From NCBI RefSeq assembly GCF_004402705.1, contig NZ_SOFM01000007.1, forward strand, positions 248,001 to 312,000: a stretch of DNA of 64,000 nt. The letters run 5' to 3'. Source of the stretch: Cryobacterium mannosilyticum. Its GTDB lineage: Bacteria; Actinomycetota; Actinomycetes; Actinomycetales; Microbacteriaceae. Of the stretch, positions 54,460-62,782 are shown piece after piece. The notes beneath the pieces are model-generated. The model was given only the letters and a program-made list of their open reading frames with translations, made no database searches and had not been told where the DNA came from. Both the position numbers and the translations under genes were made by a program. Every line of letters starts with the position of its first letter. Within the stretch, counting starts at the first letter, position 1.

Positions 54460-56732
54460 TGATCGACACCCAGACCGAACCGTACATCCTCAAGTACGTC
54501 GGAAACGTCACCGAGACCGATCATGGCGTGGACTTCCTGGTGACGGGCATGGCGGCGAAGGCTCTGCCCGGCATCCCCGGCTGGATGACCGGAGAATCTC
54601 CGGAGCAGCAGGGCATTGAAACGACGATGCCGAACCTGCCCCGGGACTTGCAGCTCCCGGGGCTGGACCAGATCGAGTACCGATGCCGGGTCGTGGCCCT
54701 CGGGCCGCAGACCGTGCGGGTGGCGATCGCGCCGGCCGAGCACCAGATGTGGCGGGAACCGGAGGTGTGGCCCGGCATCATGGTCACCGCGACCAATGGC
54801 GACCAGAGTGCGGAGCTTCGGGAGACCAACGACACGCTGGAGATCCGGCTGGCCGGCTGCACGCTGCGAATCGGCAAGTCCCCCCTCACCCTGGCCCTGT
54901 ACCGCGAGGAGACCCAGCTGCTGCGCACCGGGGAACGGCTGCGCCAGGTGGCCGGCTTCCCGATGGCGCCGCCCGTGATCGCGGCGAACGGGAACATCAA
55001 CCTCAACCTGGAGATGGGCGTCGGCGAGAAGATCTTCGGCTTCGGAGAGCAGTTCTCCCGGTTCGAGAAGAGCGGACAAGAGCTGGTCCTCGAGGTCAAC
55101 GACGCGCTCGGCACCGGCACCGGACTGGCCTACAAGCCGGTGCCGGTGTGGCACTCCACCGCGGGCTATTCCGCCTTCGTGAACTCCGGCGCAACCCTCA
55201 CCGCCGACGTCGGCCACCGTCGGCCCAGCGTGCTGGGGATCACCCTGGACGATGCCGGCCTCGACCTGATCCTGTTCGCAGCAGCATCCGTTGAACAGCG
55301 GCTGACTGACTACACGGCGTTGACCGGTCGGGCCAAACGGCCACCGTTGTGGGCGTTCGGGTTCTGGATGGGACGGTGCCGCTATCACAGCGACACCGAG
55401 ATGTTGGCCGTCGGCAGCACCATGCGGGAGCACCAGGTGCCGGGCGACGTTCTCCACCTCGACCCGGACTGGCTGGTCGTCGACCGGCTGAACACCGACT
55501 TCATCTGGAACAGCGACCGGTTCGGTGATCGCGGCGCCTTCGTCGAAGGCCTTCGCTCGCAGGGATTCCGGCTGTCGATGTGGGAGCTGCCCTATCTCGA
55601 TCCAGCCTCGCCGGTCTTCGAGGAAGCCCAGGAGGGCGGACACTTGCTGCGGATGCCGGACGGCGGGCTGGCCGAGATCCAGGGCACTCCGACGCCCGAC
55701 GGCCGGATGCGGGCCCTGTTCGACGTCACCAACCCGGCCACCGCCCAGTGGATCCTGGACAAGCAGAAGCCGTTCTTCGACGACGGTGTGGCCGTGATCA
55801 AGACGGACTTCGGCGAAGGCTGCCCGTCCGGTGCCGCCGCCGCCGACGGCACGCCCGGCAACTACATCCACAACCTTTACCCGCTGCGCTACAACGGCCT
55901 GTTCTCCGACATCATCGGCGAGCTCACCGGTCGCACACCGCTGGTGTGGGGACGTAGCGGCTGGGCCGGCTCGCACCGCTACCCGGGACAGTGGGGCGGC
56001 GACGCCGAGTCCACCGTGGTGGGGATGCAGGCGACCCTGCGCGGGGGCCTGTCCTACGCGACCTGCGCGCCAGGCTACTGGAGCCATGACATCGGTGGCT
56101 TCTACGGCCCGGAACTCACGCCGGGCCTCTACATCCGCTGGACCCAGTTCGGCGCCCTGTCGCCGTTGATGAGGGCTCATGGCCTCCGGCCCCGGGAGCC
56201 GTGGGAGTTCGGGCCGGACGCGCTGCGCGTCTGCCGCGACTGGATTCGCCTGCGCTACTCACTGCTGCCGTACCTGTGGCAGGTGGGCGGCGAGGTGGAG
56301 ACCGAGGGGCTCCCGTTCATCCGCCCGCTGTGCCTGCACTACGCCGACGACCCGGTCGCCCTGTCAATCGACGACGAGTACCTGTTCGGCGGCGACATCC
56401 TGGTTGCACCGGTGATGGATGACGGAATGCAGCCGGTGACCCGGTCGATCTACCTGCCGGCCGGAACCTGGTACGACTTCTTCACCGACGAGCGCTTTGA
56501 GGGCCCGACGTTCATCCAGCGCCAGGTGTCGATCGACGAGATGCCGGTCTTCGTGCGCTCCGGCGGCGTCGTGCCGCGCGTCGAGGTCACCCCCGAGGTC
56601 CGCAACACCGACGACCTGCGCAGCCAGCCGTGGACCGTGCACGTGTGGGGCGAGGTATCGCAGGCCGCGATCGACGGCCTCGAGGGCTTCGACGGCCCGG
56701 CGTCCATTGCCGAAATCGTTCGCCATGGGTGA
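54459..56732 (+). CDS. GH31 alpha-glycosidase (YicI-type), candidate sulfoquinovosidase
   Basis: The 757-aa retaining alpha-glycosidase has nucleophile Asp450 in AVIKTDFGEG and acid/base Asp515 in QWGGDAEST, with YWSHDIGGFYG and SPLMRAHGLRPREPW as further family motifs. Overall layout (N-terminal beta-sandwich, barrel, two C-terminal beta domains, PPLWAFGFWMGRCRY, LPAGTWYDFFTDE) follows YicI-type xylosidases. Sulfoquinovosidase YihQ is about 680 aa and has an Arg-x-x-Trp signature for the sulfonate. The equivalent stretch here reads VDRLNTDFIWNSDRF and lacks it. Operon position nevertheless suggests release of sulfoquinovose from glycosides. ATG at 54459, overlapping the transporter stop. Confidence 0.88.
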   Translation: MIDTQTEPYILKYVGNVTETDHGVDFLVTGMAAKALPGIPGWMTGESPEQQGIETTMPNLPRDLQLPGLDQIEYRCRVVALGPQTVRVAIAPAEHQMWREPEVWPGIMVTATNGDQSAELRETNDTLEIRLAGCTLRIGKSPLTLALYREETQLLRTGERLRQVAGFPMAPPVIAANGNINLNLEMGVGEKIFGFGEQFSRFEKSGQELVLEVNDALGTGTGLAYKPVPVWHSTAGYSAFVNSGATLTADVGHRRPSVLGITLDDAGLDLILFAAASVEQRLTDYTALTGRAKRPPLWAFGFWMGRCRYHSDTEMLAVGSTMREHQVPGDVLHLDPDWLVVDRLNTDFIWNSDRFGDRGAFVEGLRSQGFRLSMWELPYLDPASPVFEEAQEGGHLLRMPDGGLAEIQGTPTPDGRMRALFDVTNPATAQWILDKQKPFFDDGVAVIKTDFGEGCPSGAAAADGTPGNYIHNLYPLRYNGLFSDIIGELTGRTPLVWGRSGWAGSHRYPGQWGGDAESTVVGMQATLRGGLSYATCAPGYWSHDIGGFYGPELTPGLYIRWTQFGALSPLMRAHGLRPREPWEFGPDALRVCRDWIRLRYSLLPYLWQVGGEVETEGLPFIRPLCLHYADDPVALSIDDEYLFGGDILVAPVMDDGMQPVTRSIYLPAGTWYDFFTDERFEGPTFIQRQVSIDEMPVFVRSGGVVPRVEVTPEVRNTDDLRSQPWTVHVWGEVSQAAIDGLEGFDGPASIAEIVRHG

Positions 56733-56738
56733 CGTTTG

Positions 56739-57464
56739 ATGGACACGCTCACTCTCGTCGGTGTCGGAGTCGTCTTGTTCTTCGGCTCCTTCATCCAGCG
56801 GGTGACCGGAATGGGGCTGGCCCTGGTCGCCAGCCCCTTCCTGGTGCTCCTCCTGGGCAGTGTCACCGGCGTGCAAACGCTCCAGGTGGTCGGACTCGGC
56901 GTGTGCCTGGTCAGTGCGATCACCCTTCGGTCAGACGTGAACATGCGCGTGGCGGTGCTGCTGCTGGTCGCGTCGGCGATCGGGGTTGTCCCCGGGACAT
57001 TGATCGCCAACGCGCTGCCGGCCAGCTGGCTCGGCATCCTGATCGGCACCGTGACCCTCATCGCCCTGGCCTCCACCGTCTTTCTGCGTAAGAGCAGGCT
57101 CTTCGTGGGCGCGCGGGGCACCGGGATCGCCGGCGCCCTCTCCGGCTTCATGAATGTGACCGCGGGGGTGGGCGGCCCGCCTATCGTCATCTACGCCAAC
57201 TCCACCGACTGGGAATACAAAGAGTATCTGGCCACCGTTCAGCTGTACTTCGCCGGCCTCAACATCTTGTCGTTGATCGCCAGGGGGGTGCCCGACCTTC
57301 CGACGGCAGGCTGGATGGTCGCGGCCGGCTCCGCGGTCGCCGGCGTCGTGATCGGCAACCTTCTCAGCGCGAGTATCAACGACTCGATCGCAAAAAAGGC
57401 CGTCTTCGCCATCGCCGGCGTCGGATCCTTGGCCACGGTGATCCAGGGCCTTTCCGCTCTTTAG
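56739..57464 (+). CDS. TauE/SafE (TSUP) family exporter, probable sulfonate exporter
   Basis: The 241-aa protein has seven to eight helices with the TSUP pattern FFGSFIQRVTGMGLALVASP near the N-terminus and GALSGFMNVTAGVGGPPIVI in the middle. Members move sulfite, sulfoacetate and other organosulfonates. As last gene of the operon, 6 bases after the GH31 stop, it would export dihydroxypropanesulfonate, the product of the reductase. The start is ATG at 56739. A TTG directly before it is less likely. Confidence 0.85.
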   Translation: MDTLTLVGVGVVLFFGSFIQRVTGMGLALVASPFLVLLLGSVTGVQTLQVVGLGVCLVSAITLRSDVNMRVAVLLLVASAIGVVPGTLIANALPASWLGILIGTVTLIALASTVFLRKSRLFVGARGTGIAGALSGFMNVTAGVGGPPIVIYANSTDWEYKEYLATVQLYFAGLNILSLIARGVPDLPTAGWMVAAGSAVAGVVIGNLLSASINDSIAKKAVFAIAGVGSLATVIQGLSAL

Positions 57465-57683
57465 CACGGCGACCGGACAACATCGACAGAGCCACTCAAT
57501 CCTGCGACGGATGCCTGCTGGCGACCCGAATCGGAAGTTGCACTCCTGAAGTGTGAGTCGTCCGGTTCTCATCCGCCCGGGTGCGGCAGCGCAGCGGCCC
57601 CATGCTGACTGAATCCGGGACACGATCGAAGGCCGTCGGTGCGCGGGTTTCGCCGGCGGGGCCTGATCGGGCAGGCTGGGGGG

Positions 57684-59003
57684 ATGGCCAGACCGACTTC
57701 ACCGCGAAACGACATGTCCGAACACGCCCTGGCACCGGCCCCGGCACGGCTGAGCCCGTCGGATGCCGCGCGCCTGAGCGCCCTCGTGCGGATGAAACGG
57801 CTCGCGGTGGGCCTGCTCCTCGTGATGGCCGTCGTTTTCGCCGTGTCCTTCGCGCTCCAGGACCGCTACCCGGCGCTGCAGTACGTGCGCGCGGCGGCCG
57901 AGGGCGGCATGGTCGGTGGGCTGGCGGACTGGTTCGCGGTGACTGCACTGTTCCGCTACCCGCTGGGCCTGCGCATCCCGCACACGAACATCATCGCCAG
58001 CCGCAAGGACGAGATCGGCGCGAGCCTGGGCGAGTTCGTCGAGACGAACTTCCTCTCCGAGACCGTCGTGCGGGGCAAGCTCGACTCGATGGGGGTGTCC
58101 CGCCGGTTGGGCGCGTGGCTGTCGTCGCCGGAGAACGCCGGCCGGCTGACCGACGAGGTCGCGGTGGCCGGCACCGGGCTGCTCGAACTGCTCAGTGACG
58201 ACGCCATCAAGGACCTGATCGAGACCGTCGCCCGCGAGCACCTCGTGCAGGCCGACTGGGCGCCGCCGATCGGCCGGATCGGTGAACGGCTGGTGGAGTC
58301 GGGACAACAGCACGCCGTCGTCGACCTGCTGCTCGAGCGTGCCCAGGGCTGGCTCCTCGCGCACCCCGAGGCATTCGGCCGGGCCGTGTCGCAGCGCCTG
58401 CCGAGCTGGCTGCCCGGTTTTGTCGACAAGCTCGTCGACGACAAGGCGCACCGGGAGGTGCTCGCCTTCCTCGACGCCGTTCGCACGGATGCCGCCCACC
58501 CGTTGCGGGCGGCGATCGACCGCTATCTGGTCGAACTCACAGGTGACCTGCAGCACGATCCCGCCATGATCAACCGGGTGGAAACGCTCAAGCTCGAGCT
58601 GCTCGACAGCGCCCGGCTGCGCGAATTCGCCGGGGAGACCTGGGAGGCGGTGAAGGCCTCCCTGGTCGATTCCCTCGGCGACCCGGCGAGCGCGCTGCGC
58701 GCCGGCATCCGTTCGACCGTGATCGAGGTCGGCGCCCGCCTGCTCGGAGACGGCGCCCTCGGGGCGCGGATCGACCGGTGGCTGGCCGACTCGGCCAGCC
58801 ACCTCGTGCGGAGCTACCGGCACGAGATCGCCGGCGTCATCACTGAGACCGTCGAGCGGTGGGACGCGGCCGAGACGTCGGAGAAGATCGAACTGCAGGT
58901 CGGCAAGGACCTGCAGTTCATCCGCATCAACGGCACCGTCGTCGGCGCCCTCGCCGGGGTGGCCATCTTTGCGGCCGCGCAGGCCGTCGTGTCGCTGCTC
59001 TGA
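57684..59003 (+). CDS. DUF445 domain-containing membrane protein
   Basis: The 439-aa protein has one N-terminal helix (LAVGLLLVMAVVFAVSFAL) and one C-terminal helix (VVGALAGVAIFAAAQAVVSLL). The long soluble part between them carries the DUF445 signature EGGMVGGLADWFAVTALFRYPLG followed by IPHTNIIASRKDEIGASLGEFVE. Function is unknown. It is an independent transcript after the sulfoglycolysis cluster. The ATG at 57684 directly follows a G-run, and ATG at 57714 is an alternative start. Confidence 0.85.
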   Translation: MARPTSPRNDMSEHALAPAPARLSPSDAARLSALVRMKRLAVGLLLVMAVVFAVSFALQDRYPALQYVRAAAEGGMVGGLADWFAVTALFRYPLGLRIPHTNIIASRKDEIGASLGEFVETNFLSETVVRGKLDSMGVSRRLGAWLSSPENAGRLTDEVAVAGTGLLELLSDDAIKDLIETVAREHLVQADWAPPIGRIGERLVESGQQHAVVDLLLERAQGWLLAHPEAFGRAVSQRLPSWLPGFVDKLVDDKAHREVLAFLDAVRTDAAHPLRAAIDRYLVELTGDLQHDPAMINRVETLKLELLDSARLREFAGETWEAVKASLVDSLGDPASALRAGIRSTVIEVGARLLGDGALGARIDRWLADSASHLVRSYRHEIAGVITETVERWDAAETSEKIELQVGKDLQFIRINGTVVGALAGVAIFAAAQAVVSLL

Positions 59004-59118
59004 CCGGGGCCTGCGGCGGCGACACCCTTGCCCCGGATTGCATACAATTTCGGCGGATGGGGGATACTGGGCCAACCCGCGTGGACCGCCCTCGCGTGCG
59101 GAATCGCCAGAGGAACCG

Positions 59119-60348
59119 GTGCACGAACTCATTCGACGGTCGCTGGCGCCGACAATGCGCGCCTGGGCCGCGGCAGCCGAGAGGGAATCCACGGACATCC
59201 CGATGCCCACGGATGCCCCGCAAGCGCACGCCGCGGGCGTCGACTCCGACCGCATCCTCGTTTTCGGCTCCGGGCCGGCGGTCGGCCGCGGGGTGATGAG
59301 CCACGACCTCGCCCTGCCCGGGGCGCTGGCCCGCGCGGTGTCGGCGCGCACCGGGCGCGGCGTGGACGTCGACGTCGTCGCCCGGTCCCGGATGACGTCG
59401 GTCACCGCCCTCGCCGAACTCGGTGACCTGAGGCTGACCCGGTTCGACGCGATCGTCGTCACCCTGGGGGTGAACGAGTCGGTCACCCTGGCCTCCGAAC
59501 GGGTCTGGCGGCTCGGGCTGGACAGGCTGCTGCGCCAGCTGGTCCGGAGCTCATCGGGCAGCACCCGGGTGTTCGCCGCCGGGATCCAGCCCATCCGGTC
59601 GATCCCCGTCTTCGACAGCCCGCTCGGCGACCTGGCCGACGCTCACGCCCGCAGGCTGAACCGGGCCACGGCCGCGATTTGCGCCGACATCCCGCGTGCC
59701 GACTTCGTGCCCCTCGACGGGGCTCCGCCGCCCGCCTCCGGTCGGTATCGCTCGCCGGAGGTGTACTCCCACTGGGCGGGGCTGCTCGCGGCGTCGATGG
59801 TGCCCGCGCTGGAGACGGAGCGTTTCGCCTTCGCGAGGGAGGCCATCCCCGTCGCCCACACGGATGCCGCCACCCGCGAGGCGATGCGGCAGCATGCGGT
59901 CGACCGGCTCGGCATCCTGGACACGGCACCGGAGGATCGGTACGACCGGATCGCCGACCTCGCCCGGATCATGTTCGGCACCCGGTCCGCCGCGGTGACC
60001 GTGATCGACCGTGACCGGCAGTGGCACAAGGCGCGGGTGTCCCTCGACCCCGATGAGGTGCCGCGGAGCAGTTCCTTCTGCACCGTCACGATCCAGGGAC
60101 CGGAGCCGATGGTGGTCGCGGACGCCCTGCTCGACGAGCGCTTCCGGGAGAGCCCGCTCGTGGTCGGCGAGCCGCACATCCGTTTCTATGCCGGGTTCCC
60201 GATCGAATCTCCCTCGGGGGAGCGGATCGGCGCGCTCTGCGTCTTCGACCCGGAGCCTCGCTCCGACGGGGAGGTGGACCTCGTCCTGTTGCGGGAGCTC
60301 GCGCTGATGGTCCAGCGCGAGCTGCGGCATCCGTCCCGCACCGACTGA
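59119..60348 (+). CDS. SGNH-like domain plus GAF domain protein, paralogue 1
   Basis: The 409-aa protein has two parts. Residues about 40-220 look like an SGNH/GDSL hydrolase fold (RILVFGSGPAVGRGVMSHDL, then FDAIVVTLGVNESVTL). Residues about 250-400 form a GAF domain (GILDTAPEDRYDRIADLARI, then FYAGFPIESPSGERIGALCV). Block I of SGNH enzymes normally reads GDS. Here it is GSG, and the GxND block is GVNE, so catalysis is doubtful and a signalling role is possible. It is clearly paralogous to the gene at 62783. I chose the GTG at 59119 with AGAGGAA upstream. Ligand and partner are unknown. Confidence 0.75.
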   Translation: MHELIRRSLAPTMRAWAAAAERESTDIPMPTDAPQAHAAGVDSDRILVFGSGPAVGRGVMSHDLALPGALARAVSARTGRGVDVDVVARSRMTSVTALAELGDLRLTRFDAIVVTLGVNESVTLASERVWRLGLDRLLRQLVRSSSGSTRVFAAGIQPIRSIPVFDSPLGDLADAHARRLNRATAAICADIPRADFVPLDGAPPPASGRYRSPEVYSHWAGLLAASMVPALETERFAFAREAIPVAHTDAATREAMRQHAVDRLGILDTAPEDRYDRIADLARIMFGTRSAAVTVIDRDRQWHKARVSLDPDEVPRSSSFCTVTIQGPEPMVVADALLDERFRESPLVVGEPHIRFYAGFPIESPSGERIGALCVFDPEPRSDGEVDLVLLRELALMVQRELRHPSRTD

Positions 60349-60387
60349 CCGGCCACCCACTGGCGCCGGGTCAGGCGGCCGACCGGG

Positions 60388-60840
60388 TCAGGCGGCCGAT
60401 CGGAGCCCGGTCCCCGGCAGGTCGGCCCGACGGTGGGCGGCGTGGGCGGCGCGTGACGCGGTCGCGGTGGCGACCGCGTTGTCGGGCACCCGGAGGTCCC
60501 GGTCGAGGACGGCGCCGGCGGGAATGCGGGCGTTCCGGCCGATCCGGGAGTGGCTGCCCAGCCGGGCTCCGTTTCCCACCTGCGCGTCCGCGCCCACATG
60601 CACGTTCTGGCCGATGAAGACCTTCGACCCGATCACGGCCCCGTGGTCGATCCAGCTTCCAGGTCCGATCCACGACTCGGCGCTGACCTGCGCGCCGCTT
60701 TCCACATAGGCCGTGCTCGACACGAACGCGCTCGCGTGCACCCGGGCTGCGGGGGAGACCAGTCCGCGCCCGTTCCCGTGGCGCCGGTACTTCTCGATCA
60801 CTCCGGTGTTGACCTCTACCTCTTCATTCACTCTTTCCAC
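60388..60840 (-). CDS. Hexapeptide-repeat (left-handed beta-helix) protein, separate start inside the antiporter ORF
   Basis: A GTG at 60840 has a near-perfect AAGGAGG (60847-60853) six bases upstream. It would give 150 aa starting VERVNEEVEVNTGVIEKYRR, followed by hexapeptide repeats (AARVHASAFVSSTAYVESGA, ESWIGPGSWIDHGAVIGSKV and so on) of the acyltransferase-type left-handed beta-helix. The frame is also open to the upstream antiporter ORF. The strong ribosome binding site suggests that the domain is made on its own. No acyltransferase active-site histidine is assignable with confidence. Function is unknown. Confidence 0.6.
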   Translation of the reverse strand: MERVNEEVEVNTGVIEKYRRHGNGRGLVSPAARVHASAFVSSTAYVESGAQVSAESWIGPGSWIDHGAVIGSKVFIGQNVHVGADAQVGNGARLGSHSRIGRNARIPAGAVLDRDLRVPDNAVATATASRAAHAAHRRADLPGTGLRSAA

Positions 60841-62160
60841 GTGCGACCTCCTTGGTTCGTCGCCGGGCCGTGCCCGTTCTGTTCTGCAGTATGAGCGGGA
60901 AACCCGTGCACTGACCGCATCAACGCTGTGCGCCCGCCGGGAATTCCGAAGAGTGCCCTCCGGAGTCCGAGAGGAGGTCCGCTGCGTCAGGGGGTCGCGG
61001 TCTCCGGGGGGGCGTGGCGGGGAGACCGGCTCGGCCTCCGGAGGCGCGGCCGCCCGCCCGCCCGCGATCGCGGACACCCCGATCGTGACGAGGGCACCCA
61101 GGATCAGGGCCGCGGCCTCGCCGGGCAGCAACAGGTTCGACTGGCTGCCGATCGTCACCGCGGCCACCGGCACCCCGAGCTGCGCGGCCGACATCAGGCC
61201 GAGCGGCAGTGGCAGCCCGAGGGCGCGCGTGACGGCGTGCGCCAGCACTGCGGCGACCCCCAGCGTCAGGCCGAGCAGGATCATCTGCGGCCGGTTCAGG
61301 AGGTCGAGCAGGTTGAGGGAGGCGCCGAGCCAGACGAAGAACAGCGGGCCGAGGAATCCGTCGGCGATGGCGAACAGTTGCCTGGCCAGTCGCCTCGGTT
61401 CGCCGACGGCGGCAACGGCCAGCCCGAACGAGAACCCGGCCAGCATGATCGACACGTGGCTGTAGACGGCCAGGGCCGCCATGCCGAAGAGGACCGCGAG
61501 CTGGATCCGCAGTTCCAGGGCGAACCTGCGCGACTCCGACAGGTGGTGCAGCCGCAGCCTGGCTCCGGTCGCCTCCAGCCGGGAGAGCACGAGGTAGAGC
61601 ACCACGGATGCGCCGGCCACCGCGGCCGCGCCGAGCGCCGCCCGGCCGGCGTTGGGCGGGTCGATCGCCAGCGGCAGCGCCACGATCGCGGCGATGTCCG
61701 CGATGGCGACCTGCGCGATCACCTCGAGCACCGGGCTCCCCTTCAGCCGCAGGGAGTCGATGATCGGCAGCACCAGGGCGGCAGACGACGACGCGAGCAG
61801 CACGATGTAGAGGGGGGCGTGGTTGATGCCGAAGAGCGCGGCGATCCCCGCCCCGAGCCCGGCGGCGAACACGGCAGTGACGGTCGCGCGGGCAGCCCCC
61901 CTGCGCAGCGCGGAGCGGTTCTGACCGTCCCGCAGGGGCACGTGGGTTCCGGCGACGAACATCATCAGTGCGAAGCCCACGTCGGCCAGCAGCGTGATCG
62001 AGGGGTCGGTTGAATCCACCAGCCGGAGGCCGCTCTGCCCGACGATGATACCCGCCAGAAGCTGACCGAGCATCACCGGCAGGCGGGCGCGGCGCGGGAT
62101 CGCCAGGAGAGGGCCGAGCAGTGCGACGACCGAGATGATCGCCAGGGTCTGGAAGGTCAT
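60388..62160 (-). CDS. CPA2-type cation:proton antiporter, ORF continuous with a hexapeptide-repeat domain
   Basis: The first 385 residues are a twelve-helix Kef/NhaA-like cation:proton antiporter (Pfam Na_H_Exchanger), with ARLPVMLGQLLAGIIVGQSG and FLGPLFFVWLGASLNLLDLL as typical segments and an Asp in AIADIAAIVALPLA. After a proline/arginine-rich linker the 590-aa ORF continues into a left-handed beta-helix domain. Either this is a true fusion or the antiporter reads through former intergenic DNA. A seven-base C run near 61010 could hide a frameshift, since the next frame stops at 60920. No KTN/TrkA-C domain is present. The ATG at 62160 is the only good start. Confidence 0.75.
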   Translation of the reverse strand: MTFQTLAIISVVALLGPLLAIPRRARLPVMLGQLLAGIIVGQSGLRLVDSTDPSITLLADVGFALMMFVAGTHVPLRDGQNRSALRRGAARATVTAVFAAGLGAGIAALFGINHAPLYIVLLASSSAALVLPIIDSLRLKGSPVLEVIAQVAIADIAAIVALPLAIDPPNAGRAALGAAAVAGASVVLYLVLSRLEATGARLRLHHLSESRRFALELRIQLAVLFGMAALAVYSHVSIMLAGFSFGLAVAAVGEPRRLARQLFAIADGFLGPLFFVWLGASLNLLDLLNRPQMILLGLTLGVAAVLAHAVTRALGLPLPLGLMSAAQLGVPVAAVTIGSQSNLLLPGEAAALILGALVTIGVSAIAGGRAAAPPEAEPVSPPRPPGDRDPLTQRTSSRTPEGTLRNSRRAHSVDAVSARVSRSYCRTERARPGDEPRRSHVERVNEEVEVNTGVIEKYRRHGNGRGLVSPAARVHASAFVSSTAYVESGAQVSAESWIGPGSWIDHGAVIGSKVFIGQNVHVGADAQVGNGARLGSHSRIGRNARIPAGAVLDRDLRVPDNAVATATASRAAHAAHRRADLPGTGLRSAA

Positions 62161-62181
62161 CGCGGCCGGGTCCAGGGTCGG

Positions 62182-62565
62182 TCAGAGCGTCAGGTCGGCG
62201 AGCCGCACGGGGATGTCGGTGTTCTCGTTGGTGAGGTAGGTGGCACACACCCGGTGGTACCCGTCTGCGATGTGCAGCGGCACCCCGGCGGGGAGATTGC
62301 CGCGCACGAGCAGGATCGGGGACAGTCTCACCCCGTCACGGATCAGTTTCAGGTAGGAGGCCACGTGCGGATTCGCGGCGTCGAGCAGCGGCAGGCCGCT
62401 GGCCCGGAGGATGTCCTTGGCCTTGTGGTGCGTGAGCGGGGCCGCCTCCAGCGCGCCGACGGTGGCGTCGACGGCGCTGTCGTTCACGAGCAGATGCAGG
62501 TAGTTCGCAGCCTTCGGGAAGTCGTCGGCGTCGGGCTGGTCGAGCCACTTCACTTTCCTGGACAT
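62182..62565 (-). CDS. Small ParB-like domain protein
   Basis: The 127-aa protein starts MSRKVKWLDQPDADDFPKAA. Its C-terminal half (SPILLVRGNLPAG, then LHIADGYHRVCATYL) resembles the ParB/Srx fold motif in which a Gly-Tyr/His-His-Arg stretch binds nucleotide. The N-terminal half has no known motif. It lacks the DNA-binding domain of true ParB, so a partition role is not implied. AGAGG precedes the ATG at 62565. It lies 21 bases upstream of the antiporter gene and is probably co-transcribed with it. Confidence 0.6.
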   Translation of the reverse strand: MSRKVKWLDQPDADDFPKAANYLHLLVNDSAVDATVGALEAAPLTHHKAKDILRASGLPLLDAANPHVASYLKLIRDGVRLSPILLVRGNLPAGVPLHIADGYHRVCATYLTNENTDIPVRLADLTL

Positions 62566-62782
62566 TCTGACCTCTCCTCGTGTCTCGTCGTTCTGAAGCT
62601 CGTTCCGGCTCGTTCCGGCCAGTTCCCGGTCGTAACCATCTGGTCGATAGCTTGAGCGTAGTGGGACCGGCCGGAATCCGGCCGTCTGCGTTCCCCGAAG
62701 ATGGGCTGGTGAGGGAGCTGCTCGAGTGTTTGACTTCGACACGGGCAGACTGCCCGCACGGGCCCGAGGCGGGAGACGCTCA

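Noticed and set aside
54459..56732. Calling the GH31 gene yihQ
   Set aside because: It is longer than YihQ, follows the YicI layout and lacks the Arg/Trp sulfonate signature; context alone does not justify the symbol.
47294..57464. Genomic island with mobile-element borders
   Set aside because: The control regions are AT-rich, but no integrase, tRNA, direct repeat or transposase was found at either end, so transfer cannot be shown from the window.
62182..62565. Chromosome partition ParB and a nearby origin
   Set aside because: The protein is only 127 aa, has no DNA-binding domain, and no parA, parS or dnaA boxes are seen.
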